Positions 6,593-10,879 of a stretch of DNA of 11,313 nucleotides are shown piece by piece. Each line of letters starts with the position of its first letter. The stretch's first letter is position 1. Both the position numbers and the translations under genes were made by a program. The notes beneath the pieces were generated by a model. The model saw only the letters and a program-made list of their open reading frames with translations, made no database searches and was not told the origin of the DNA. Source of the stretch: Ichthyophonus hoferi. Its lineage: Eukaryota; Opisthokonta; Ichthyosporea; Ichthyophonida; Ichthyophonidae. Location of the stretch: contig NAOQ01000043.1 in the NCBI GenBank assembly GCA_002751075.1, forward strand, positions 3,784 to 15,096. Direction: 5' to 3'.

Positions 6593-9068
6593 CACTGGTT
6601 ACATATGATATTGCAATGATTTAAGTAAGGTATACTTGAGATAACTTTATCGTTTTATCTCTTCAGCATATATTAGTATATTTATGTACATACACATATA
6701 TTCATATATATATACATGCATACTTGCATGCATCAATACACTTATACCAATATATGGACACGTTCATACCAAAACAAGCAAGTAACCAATACATACACCT
6801 TTATTTATATGCATACCATCTATAATACGTCCATAATATCTCCATAACGATTCATGATTGGGTCTGGATCATGTGATGCAATTTAAGGGCAACTAGTGAT
6901 GGGGTGATATGGGGCTTAGCCTTGGAGTCAAAGCAGGCAGCCACTGGGAGCGATGGGGAAGAACAGATGGTATTTAGTATGGAACCTGATGGGGAGAGGG
7001 CAAAGGTGGGCCCTGTTGTACACCTCTATATTTCATGTGTTGTCTAGAAATGGTCTTGAAATATTTGAATTGTTTTAAAATTGTTTATCATGTTATTGAA
7101 ATGTTTAGAGTGATTTCAAATGGTTTTAAAGGTTGTTATTGAGTTTAAAATTGTCTAAAATTCTATTAAAATGTTGAAAATGTTTTAAAATGTAGGATAG
7201 GTCTATTTATATCAATACTCATGATATAGTGTACCATATAAAAACCAATTAACAACTTGGCATTAACTAATTATAACTTTAACCATTTTCATCCATGTTA
7301 TATATATAGCTATATTCGACTGGACTTTGTACGACTATGATATATGATATGGTATACCGAATATAGACTAATTAATACCCTATGACCAATTAATTAACTC
7401 TAGTTAGGACTATTTTAACTTCTAAGATCTATATCTATATTTGCCATTCAAATATAGGCCAATTAACATCTTAAGATTAATTAATTAACACTAACTAGGT
7501 CCATTAGAACCTCTATATTTCTCTTCTAGAATATACCAAATATAGCCTAATTAACACCTTAGTACTAATTAATCAACACTATGTTAAACCATTTTAGCCT
7601 TTATATTTCTCTCTTAGAGTATGCCAAATATAGCCTAATTACCACTTTAATACTAATTAATGAACATTAACGGTCCGTAGTCTGCCATCCGCTCGAGTGT
7701 GCATCGTCATACCCCCAAATATAATAGGACGTCCTACTTTGTGGATATGACGCCTATGAACTATATCCCAGGGGCTAGGCTAGACCGCTATCTAGGCCAG
7801 GTCTCGTTGATCTTTATTAAGGAGTCCAACGATGTGAGGGAGGTAAGAGCACATAGATATGTAGGCATAGAGCTAGATAAGGAGATAGGTAGAAAGGTAG
7901 ATAGGTATATATATCTATAATAACCCATCTCTTCCCTAGATAGGTAGAAAGGTAGATAGGTATATATATCTATAATAACCCATCTGTTCCCTAGATAGGT
8001 AGAAAGGTAGATAGGTATATATATCTATAATAACCCATCTCTTCCCTAGATAGGTAGAAAGGTAGATAGGTATATATATCTATAATAACCCATCTCTTCC
8101 CTAGATAGGTAGAAAGGTAGATAGGTATATATATCTATAATAACCCATCTCTTCCCTTGCCAGTCGAGTGCAATGAGTCACTTTATACATGTATTTGTAA
8201 TGGAAGCTCAAACTGTTGCCCGAGCTCACGTGAGCGCACTGGGAGGCAATGCCTTAGTGGCTTACAAGCTACAGGAATTTAATATTATGGACAGTCCTCA
8301 TAAGAACCAGGTGGGTGTAGGTAGGAAGTAGTGTATGGCATTGCATGATAGTGTATGGTGTTGTATGGTATTACATGGTAGTGTCTGATAGTGTATGGTG
8401 TTGTATGGTATTACATGGTAGTGTCTGATAGTGTATGGTGTTGTATGGTAGTGTAAGGTATTGTATGGTATTGTACGGTATTGTATGATAGTGTACGGTA
8501 TTATATGGTGTTGTGTGGTAGTGTATGGTATTGTATTATATGTTATTGCGTGGTAGTGTCTTGTATGATAAGGTATTGTAATATTGTGTTTAATTGGGCT
8601 ATGTTATATTATAATGTATGATATTATGTTGTGCTATATTTTGTTGTCTTCTATTGTATTTTACTATGTTGTATTGTGCTATATTGTATCATGCTATATT
8701 TTACTATATTTTATTATTTTTATTAATCTTATGCTTTGCAAATATAACTTATTATGGGTCCCATTTTGTCTCTCTCATGCTTGGTCTTTATTTGTATGGT
8801 TTCAATTGTTATCTATAGAAACGTTTATCATAAAGAGATATCAAGTGCTTATTGTACATATGTCTAGCTTGAATTTCTTACTCATACATACCCTCCTCTC
8901 CTCCTCTAGGGCTATGTACTACTTGCAGTTACTGGTGACGTATTTGAAATCAGTCGACCTGCCAATCAAATTGATTCCTTGCAACTCATATCAAATGTTA
9001 CCCTATCATCTGACCCCAGTAAGACTACAGTACAGCCGGGTTATTTTAGTAGGTCTGTGAGCAAATGA
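1176..9068 (+). CDS. C2CD5: C2CD5 (C2 domain-containing protein 5 / CDP138) orthologue, 3' part, 13 exons
   Basis: The 3' part of a split gene for a C2CD5-like protein. In vertebrates this is a C2-domain phosphoprotein acting downstream of Akt2 in insulin-stimulated fusion of GLUT4 vesicles with the plasma membrane. The exons are 1176-1297, 1779-1838, 2585-2641, 2953-3020, 3700-3783, 4540-4639, 5201-5308, 5835-5993, 6367-6442, 6920-7005, 7681-7842, 8164-8310 and 8910-9068. All introns are GT...AG and the phases agree at every junction, giving about 461 residues and one terminal stop. Collinear matches to remembered human C2CD5 include GMNAVFGLRVQ (human GMNALFGLRIQ), LLMGLAVGTALYL, a middle acidic Ser-rich linker, VDMTPMNYIPGARLDRYLG (human VKMTPLSFIPGAKITKYLG) and VRAHV-like ARAHVSALGGNALVAY. 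The N-terminal C2 domain and the Akt site are upstream of the window. The family call is secure. Exact exon edges are inferred from splice motifs and phase. Confidence 0.93.
1298..1778 (+). other. C2CD5: C2CD5 intron with AT-rich imperfect repeats
   Basis: A 481-base intron with GT at 1298 and AG at 1777-1778. It holds a T-run at about 1391-1410, a short run of TACCA units at about 1430-1447, and imperfect repeats of TATAGTAT/ATGATATTAT type at about 1498-1625. No further exon or RNA gene is visible. Confidence 0.75.
1779..1838 (+). CDS. C2CD5: C2CD5 exon b: YbjQ-like module, second half
   Basis: Twenty phase-0 codons reading ISVGETLLMGLAVGTALYLK. They match human ITVGENMLMGLASATGVYLA almost position for position. 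This is the second strand and the small-residue GxA...L turn that completes the YbjQ-like module begun in the previous exon. The acceptor is CTATAG and the donor is GTAGGT. Confidence 0.92.
1839..2584 (+). other. C2CD5: C2CD5 intron with ACCAAT motifs and a TATTA-type repeat
   Basis: A 746-base intron. It contains two ACCAATCA motifs and their inverted partner at about 2027-2075, a long TATTA/TATTG/TACTAT degenerate microsatellite at about 2355-2500, and a very strong C-rich pyrimidine tract (about 2547-2569) before the acceptor CAG at 2582-2584. No additional exon is seen. Confidence 0.75.
2355..2500. repeat. Degenerate ATT/TATTA microsatellite
   Basis: A run of TATTA, TATTG and TACTA units with frequent interruptions. 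It lies wholly inside a C2CD5 intron, about 85 bases before the next exon, and shows no coding potential. Confidence 0.8.
2585..2641 (+). CDS. C2CD5: C2CD5 exon c: linker after YbjQ-like module
   Basis: Nineteen phase-0 codons reading GNTLETVPENDEFWKIKQQ. This is where human has the GGIQIAGKTPNDGSYEQHI linker, which leads into a helix. The acceptor is preceded by a long C/T tract and the donor is GTAATT. Identity is low, so the call rests on exact phase fit between well-matched neighbours and on the acidic NDE...KQQ character. Confidence 0.78.
2642..2952 (+). other. C2CD5: C2CD5 intron
   Basis: A 311-base intron with T-rich stretches, a CT-rich run at about 2867-2903, and acceptor CTATAG ending at 2952. 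Open frames crossing it are low-complexity and not supported as coding. Confidence 0.75.
2953..3020 (+). CDS. C2CD5: C2CD5 exon d: helical linker
   Basis: Encodes IMQAAEANRASLSKASQKEL plus YT, then two bases of a split codon. It matches human HMQKKINDTIAKNKELYEI, sharing MQ...(A)K..KELY. The donor is GTAAGC and the exon ends in phase 2, which fits the next exon exactly. Confidence 0.86.
3021..3699 (+). other. C2CD5: C2CD5 intron with a CATTGGTTA inverted repeat
   Basis: A 679-base intron. It holds a small inverted repeat at 3411-3453 and a run of TATCATACC/TATCATATCC units at about 3557-3650. The acceptor is AAACAG ending at 3699, with a weak pyrimidine tract. No further exon is seen. Confidence 0.7.
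3411..3453. repeat. Short inverted repeat, arms CATTGGTTA / TAACCAATG
   Basis: Nine-base perfect arms at 3411-3419 and 3445-3453. An inner AGTTT/AAACT pair would lengthen the stem with a small bulge. It could form a hairpin or be the remnant of a tiny mobile element. It is too short to classify. Confidence 0.55.
3700..3783 (+). CDS. C2CD5: C2CD5 exon e: linker, Pro/Glu-rich
   Basis: The first base completes a His codon. Then DILKPDPISISGETDESVPL and VEPYTPL follow, then two bases of a Gly codon. It aligns with the human NPPEISEEIIGSPIPEP region. The donor at 3784 (GTACGA) is chosen because it leaves phase 2, exactly what the next exon needs. The open frame runs on into the intron to about 3850 but loses similarity there. 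Confidence 0.82.
3784..4539 (+). other. C2CD5: C2CD5 intron, longest in the window
   Basis: A 756-base intron. The first part is T/CT-rich (about 3850-4040). Several CCAAT motifs occur at about 4313-4515. The acceptor GTGCAG at 4534-4539 is preceded by CCCTTTTTTAT. A somewhat GC-richer patch at about 4083-4185 was checked as an exon and lacks a consistent frame. Confidence 0.7.
4540..4639 (+). CDS. C2CD5: C2CD5 exon f: acidic Ser-rich linker
   Basis: Completes the split Gly codon, then reads ELSSSSSDSEDDWPIGSLDR and STQVMEVDDEADE, ending in phase 0 at donor GTAGGA. It corresponds to the human stretch SQSESSDEVTELDLSH...VLEIDDTDAMED. The SSSSSDSEDD run resembles a casein kinase 2 target and is probably disordered (inference). 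Confidence 0.87.
4640..5200 (+). other. C2CD5: C2CD5 intron with a tetranucleotide repeat
   Basis: A 561-base intron with a CT-rich stretch at about 4863-4895 and a TATC microsatellite just before the acceptor CCCCCTAG ending at 5200. No exon is seen. Confidence 0.75.
5116..5176. repeat. (TATC)n microsatellite
   Basis: About fifteen tetranucleotide units with single-base interruptions (one GTCT, one ACCT). It ends about 24 bases before the next C2CD5 exon, so it may act as an extended pyrimidine-containing tract for that splice site. Confidence 0.92.
5201..5308 (+). CDS. C2CD5: C2CD5 exon g: start of conserved C-terminal domain
   Basis: Thirty-six phase-0 codons: DSMMVLLDPPTRDNFSFCTT followed by QYLPGLPSGTETCSIQ. 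This aligns with human EDVHSLLTDVPPPSGFYSCN and TEIMPGINNWTSEIQ. Shared features are LL.D.P...FS.C.T..(L/M)PG. The acceptor is CCCTAG and the donor is GTATAC after a CAG codon. Confidence 0.92.
5327..5398. repeat. (GTAT)n microsatellite
   Basis: Two blocks of GTAT units separated by GCATATAG, starting 19 bases after the donor site of the preceding exon. Confidence 0.9.
5650..5765. repeat. Degenerate (TATAATAG)n microsatellite
   Basis: A run of TAATAG, TACTAG, TACAATAG and TAACAG variants within the same intron. The opposite strand gives a long leucine/tyrosine-rich open frame that is only a product of the repeat. Confidence 0.88.
5835..5993 (+). CDS. C2CD5: C2CD5 exon h: conserved C-terminal domain core
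   Basis: Fifty-three phase-0 codons beginning MVSMIRRLQFDLQPEKPLNG and ending CILANLRYNLQ. It matches human MFTSVRVIRLSSLNLTNQAL through LKSLYFKLRSMIPCCLCHVNFTV. The motif GLCFKLRRFKPCILANL (human SLYFKLRSMIPCCLCHV) is diagnostic. The first ATG is an internal Met, as in human, not a start codon. The acceptor is AACAG and the donor is GTGGGT. Confidence 0.93.
6030..6163. repeat. (TATTG)n / TATTA pentanucleotide repeat
   Basis: About eight clean TATTG units at 6051-6098, flanked by TATTA and TACTG variants. It is confined to the intron. Confidence 0.9.
6331..6363 (+). repeat. G-rich tract with G-quadruplex potential before a 3' splice site
   Basis: Four or more G-runs (3, 4, 5 and 7 Gs, with GGT units between them) lie immediately upstream of the acceptor AG at 6365-6366. 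The usual place for a pyrimidine tract is therefore purine-rich on the transcribed RNA. It could fold as a G-quadruplex in DNA or RNA (inference). Confidence 0.7.
6367..6442 (+). CDS. C2CD5: C2CD5 exon i: C-terminal domain strand
   Basis: Encodes MSEGLDDAVLITATAMVMGT and SKAPT, then one base of a split Ala codon. It matches human SLPEDELIQVTVTAVAITFD. The start is fixed because an in-frame TAG lies immediately upstream (it contains the acceptor AG) and the previous exon ends in phase 0. The donor GTAGGT at 6443 leaves phase 1, as required by the next exon. Confidence 0.86.
6443..6919 (+). other. C2CD5: C2CD5 intron with a (TTA)n repeat
   Basis: A 477-base intron with a TTA trinucleotide run and an AT/CATA-rich stretch at about 6670-6730. 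The acceptor is GCTTAG ending at 6919. No exon is seen. Confidence 0.75.
6503..6591. repeat. (ATT)n trinucleotide microsatellite
   Basis: Begins as TTACTA units, passes through GATTATTAT, and becomes an uninterrupted ATT run from about 6543 to 6591. Confidence 0.92.
6920..7005 (+). CDS. C2CD5: C2CD5 exon j: variable linker
   Basis: Completes the split Ala codon, then reads LESKQAATGSDGEEQMVFSM and EPDGERAK, ending in phase 0 at donor GTGGGC. It aligns loosely with human TPVEKSLQRASTDNEELLQF. The match is modest (S.DxEE...F.(M/L)E), but phase and codon-like composition support it. A CAG within it at 6933-6935 could serve as an alternative acceptor. Confidence 0.78.
7060..7196. repeat. Degenerate GTTTTAAAATTG-type repeat
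   Basis: Variants of TTTTAAAATG/TTGAAATG recur every 12-25 bases. The periodicity is loose. No coding potential is seen. Confidence 0.65.
7230..7675. repeat. Decayed tandem array, unit about 88 bp, five copies
   Basis: The shared core is TACCAAATATAG followed by CCTAATTAACACC and TTAGTACTAATTAAT. Core starts fall at about 7245, 7367, 7459, 7546 and 7634, giving spacings of 122, 92, 87 and 88. The last two intervals are best preserved. The array ends abutting the acceptor of the next exon. Confidence 0.78.
7681..7842 (+). CDS. C2CD5: C2CD5 exon k: highly conserved MTP...YIPGA motif
   Basis: Fifty-four phase-0 codons. The N-terminal part is SAIRSSVHRHTPKYNRTSYF. Then come VDMTPMNYIPGARLDRYLGQ and VSLIFIKESNDVRE. 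Human has VKMTPLSFIPGAKITKYLGI and INMFFIRETTSLRE here, making this one of the most conserved stretches in the family. The donor is GTAAGA. The frame stays open into the intron and the first minisatellite unit, which is not taken as coding. Confidence 0.94.
7843..8163 (+). other. C2CD5: C2CD5 intron almost entirely made of a minisatellite
   Basis: A 321-base intron of which about 275 bases are the 55-bp repeat. Only about 38 bases after the donor and 8 before the acceptor (TTGCCAG) are unique. Confidence 0.88.
7881..8155. repeat. 55-bp minisatellite, five near-identical copies
   Basis: The unit runs CTAGATAGGTAGAAAGGTAG, ATAGGTATATATATCTATAA, TAACCCATCTCTTCC. Units begin at 7881 (first few bases diverged), 7936, 7991, 8046 and 8101, a period of exactly 55. 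The only obvious change in the later units is one C-to-G in the unit ending at 7990 (CTGTTCC). Such uniformity implies recent expansion or homogenisation. Each unit carries an acceptor-like CTCTTCCCTAG across the junction and donor-like AGGTAGA and AGGTATA. Confidence 0.96.
8164..8310 (+). CDS. C2CD5: C2CD5 exon l: second YbjQ-like module
   Basis: Forty-nine phase-0 codons including SHFIHVFVMEAQTVARAHVS, then ALGGNALVAYKLQEFNIMDS and PHKNQ. Human has SGFLHAFIAEVFAMVRAHVA and ALGGNAVVSYIMKQCVFMEN, then PNKNQ. The helix followed by LGGNAxVxY is the YbjQ-like signature again. The acceptor is TTGCCAG and the donor is GTGGGT. Confidence 0.95.
8311..8909 (+). other. C2CD5: C2CD5 last intron with GTAT-rich repeats
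   Basis: A 599-base intron, with its first half a hierarchical repeat and then TATT-rich DNA to about 8730. It ends with a strong pyrimidine tract CCTCCTCTCCTCCTCTAG. A 158-residue low-complexity open frame from 8584 crosses into the last exon in the wrong frame and is not a gene. Confidence 0.78.
8321..8580. repeat. 10-bp repeat organised into 40-bp higher-order units
   Basis: Ten-base variants such as GTGTATGGTG, TTGTATGGTA, TTACATGGTA and GTGTCTGATA repeat in register. The four-part block recurs at 8341-8380, 8381-8420 and 8421-8460 with few changes. The array then decays into looser GTATGGTATT units. Confidence 0.88.
8910..9068 (+). CDS. C2CD5: C2CD5 last coding exon with stop
   Basis: Phase-0 entry reading GYVLLAVTGDVFEISRPANQ, then a divergent tail ending SRSVSK and a TGA at 9066-9068. 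Human continues AQCLINVSGDAVVFVRESDL at the same point, so the second YbjQ-like module (V.GD...F) is complete. The tail of about 35 residues has no clear similarity to the human C-terminus, which is poorly conserved. Confidence 0.92.
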   Translation, partial: GYVLLAVTGDVFEISRPANQIDSLQLISNVTLSSDPSKTTVQPGYFSRSVSK

Positions 9069-9084
9069 AATAGAAAGAAATATA

Positions 9085-9090
9085 AATAAA
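9085..9090 (+). terminator. Proximal polyadenylation signal AATAAA for C2CD5
   Basis: AATAAA starts 17 bases after the C2CD5 stop and is followed by a T/G-rich stretch (CTGGTTTTTGATTG). If used, the 3' UTR would be only a few tens of bases. Confidence 0.5.
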
Positions 9091-9209
9091 ATCTGGTTTT
9101 TGATTGCTTAAATTACTTATGACAGTAAAATATAGGGTAGGCATACGCTGTCTTTATTTTAAGCCGTTACCCTGACAATGACGCATATCAGTTGGCAGAA
9201 CATAATGTA

Positions 9210-9215
9210 AATAAA
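9210..9215 (+). terminator. Distal polyadenylation signal AATAAA for C2CD5
   Basis: AATAAA about 140 bases after the stop, followed about 25 bases later by GTTGTTAATTTGT, a plausible GT-rich downstream element. It is the more conventional choice by UTR length. Confidence 0.5.
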
Positions 9216-9788
9216 ACTTGGAGCTCCTTCTCAACTACGCAGTTGTTAATTTGTACTATTCTAAGCAGATGTGATGCGGTGAGACTGAAATTTGATCAAA
9301 TTATATATTTAATATAATATGATTTATAAGAATTAATCTAAATCTAGATCATTGCTGCGTAGGTTTAATAGATAAGTTCTCTATTATCGTACATGTTAGT
9401 TAATTGCTACTTCACATTGATTAATAGTGGATAATAAGTAGAGTATATTTTATATTCTAATACAAATAATTGATTAATTAAGAAATCCCTAGAACGCATT
9501 ACACATGTTCCAATAGGCAATACACTCATGTTTGTTTATTAAGGAGGTCTGTTATAAAGTATGTATTTACTTGTATTTATAGGGGTTTTCGATCGAAATG
9601 AAAAATTTCCTGATCAAAAGGAGAACAAATAAATTCAATTTTTTTTTTGGTTATCTGTAATATGTAATATAGTTTTCAAGATATTATAATTTTTTTAAAT
9701 TGCAAAGAATAAATCAGAAAATAATTATGTATATACGTACATACATACATATATAATATAATTATTCTATAATCGGTTCTCTTTTTTC

Positions 9789-10400
9789 CTATTTACACAT
9801 GTATCCCAGCATGTTCCTATAAAAACTATCACAGTGTCCAGCTGTGATCTCCAAAAAATTTAAACTTGTCATGTTATTCACCTCCGCTTCAGTTCTACAT
9901 TCCGACCTAACAATCAAATTCTTTCCAACCAAAAAAAAAAAGAAGACCTTTTTAATAATATTCAAAAAATGTGAGTAAGGAGGAACAAAAAACAGGCTTA
10001 GATTCAAGGACTGAATAACACCCTAAAAGCCAGAATAGTGGTGAATCCTTGCGTTGTCGAGGAATAAAAACAGGATTAGCGATTTCTTTTTCATTGTATA
10101 TCCTTCTTAAATTTACCATACAAGCTTTGAAATTTTCCCTATTAACTGTTTTTATTAAGACTTTTGTGGTACATCTAAGGTACCATATTTATTCATGGCC
10201 GCGAAGAATAAAGTATTTCTATTGTGTGCGGCAGGAACAGAAACATACAAAGAAGTTTCAATGCTGGATCTTCCTTTTTTCAGTCGGGTAGAGACTGAAA
10301 ATCCAATTTCATCACAAAATATAAAGTTTTCATATTAAATATTCTGCTCCACCTCCCTGAACATTTGTTTGTAAACATTAAAGCCTACATTAAGCATGTC
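9789..10400 (-). mobile_element. Decayed IS630/Tc1-mariner-type DDE transposase
   Basis: Remains of a cut-and-paste transposase gene on the minus strand. In order along that strand are NFIFCDEIGFSVSTRLKKGR (about 10264-10328, first catalytic Asp at 10311-10313), VNRENFKACMVNLRRIYNEK, LDNARIHH (10038-10061, second Asp), VPPYSHFLNIIKKVFFFF and a tail ending FYRNMLGYMCK with a stop at 9789-9791. Active relatives read about DEVGFNLHxRR..GR, DNARIHH, LPPYSPFLNPIE..FSKWK and a C-terminal FYRHML. The third catalytic Glu of NPIE is Lys here. At least three in-frame stops and one frameshift interrupt the reading, so it is dead. A Lys-rich open frame upstream (to about 10570) may be its helix-turn-helix part, but this is uncertain. 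Confidence 0.87.
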
Positions 10401-10579
10401 TGTGTCCGTATATCTTAACTATGTTGAGCCCCTTGCACGGGAATATTGATACTATTATAATGTTATTACTCAGAAAAACTCTGTCTATGCCCCTGATGAG
10501 CTTTTCTTTCTTTCCCAAATTTGGTTTCACTTTTACCCTTATTGATGTTTCTTGAATTATTCCATTAACTATAACCACA
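10401..10579 (-). other. UGDH 3' flank, possibly the N-terminal part of the dead transposase
   Basis: An open minus-strand frame from 10623 to 10390 overlaps the end of the UGDH exon in another frame. Its text (NGIIQETSIRVKVKP, LGKKEKLI) vaguely recalls the ETGSI...K..GG..KL hinge after the helix-turn-helix in IS630-type transposases. The similarity is weak. It could equally be UGDH 3' UTR. No AATAAA for UGDH is seen here; minus-strand AATAAA occurs inside the transposase fossil at about 10151-10156 and 10187-10192. Confidence 0.4.
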
Positions 10580-10879
10580 TCAATTATTTTCACCAATAAT
10601 TTTATATCCAATAACTTCAACATTAAAACCTATGTTTTTTAATTCACTATGGTTTAAAATTTTGCGTCCATCAAATACAAAGGCTGGCTTGTACATACTG
10701 CAGTATATTCTTTGATAGTCGTATGTTGTGAATTCATTCCAGTCGGTGCAAATCACTAGTGCGTAGCTCCGGTTAGCAGCCATATAAGGATCATGATAGA
10801 TCTCAATTGAGGTTTTGGTTCCACTGGCGTTAGGCACACCTGTTTCCAAGAGATCGATGTACACCTGTTTACCAGGAAC
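10580..10879 (-). CDS. UGDH: UDP-glucose 6-dehydrogenase, last exon
   Basis: Encodes the C-terminal (UDP-binding) domain of UGDH, which oxidises UDP-glucose twice with NAD+ to UDP-glucuronate, a cytosolic step feeding glycosaminoglycan synthesis and glucuronidation. The minus strand reads VPGKQVYIDLLETGVPN, then ASGTKTSIEIYHDPYMAANR, SYALVICTDWNEFTTYDYQR, KPAFVFDGRKIL and GFNVEVIGYKII, ending GENN and a TGA at 10580-10582. Human has [32 protein letters not shown] and GFQIETIGKKV. The Arg of FDGR, which contacts substrate across the subunit interface, is kept. The start is the acceptor TTTGTCAG, with the first coding base at 10879; the open frame continues upstream to about 10909 but without similarity. 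The human-type tail (about 30 residues, Pro/Lys-rich) is absent. Upstream exons lie beyond the window. Confidence 0.9.
   Translation of the reverse strand, partial: VPGKQVYIDLLETGVPNASGTKTSIEIYHDPYMAANRSYALVICTDWNEFTTYDYQRIYCSMYKPAFVFDGRKILNHSELKNIGFNVEVIGYKIIGENN

Larger units (their letters stand above)
7006..7680 (+). other. C2CD5: C2CD5 intron with two decayed repeat zones
   Basis: A 675-base intron. The first third is a TTTTAAAATG-type degenerate repeat and the remainder is an ~88-base decayed tandem array. The acceptor TCCGTAG ends at 7680. Confidence 0.75.
9069..9788. other. Intergenic AT-rich DNA between convergent genes
   Basis: Apart from the two polyadenylation signals I see no gene. 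There is a T-run at about 9639-9648 and a TACATACATA run at about 9728-9758. I looked for a terminal inverted repeat matching the far side of the transposon and did not find one by eye. Confidence 0.6.

Noticed and set aside
7881-8155. Evenly spaced repeats that could suggest a CRISPR array
   Set aside because: The units are contiguous 55-bp tandem copies with no unique spacers, in an intron of an animal gene.
8584-9060. 158-residue plus-strand open frame
   Set aside because: Its first two thirds are low-complexity Tyr/Ile/Leu text from TATT-rich repeats, and its end overlaps the last C2CD5 exon in a different frame from the conserved protein.
10049-10291. Plus-strand 80-residue open frame
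   Set aside because: It is antisense to the transposase fossil, where recognisable family motifs lie on the minus strand.
10580-10879. UGDH segment as a processed retrocopy fragment
   Set aside because: It is intact, begins at a good acceptor with a branch-like CTACTAAT upstream, and loses similarity exactly at the splice site, so a last exon is simpler. Upstream exons outside the window would settle it.
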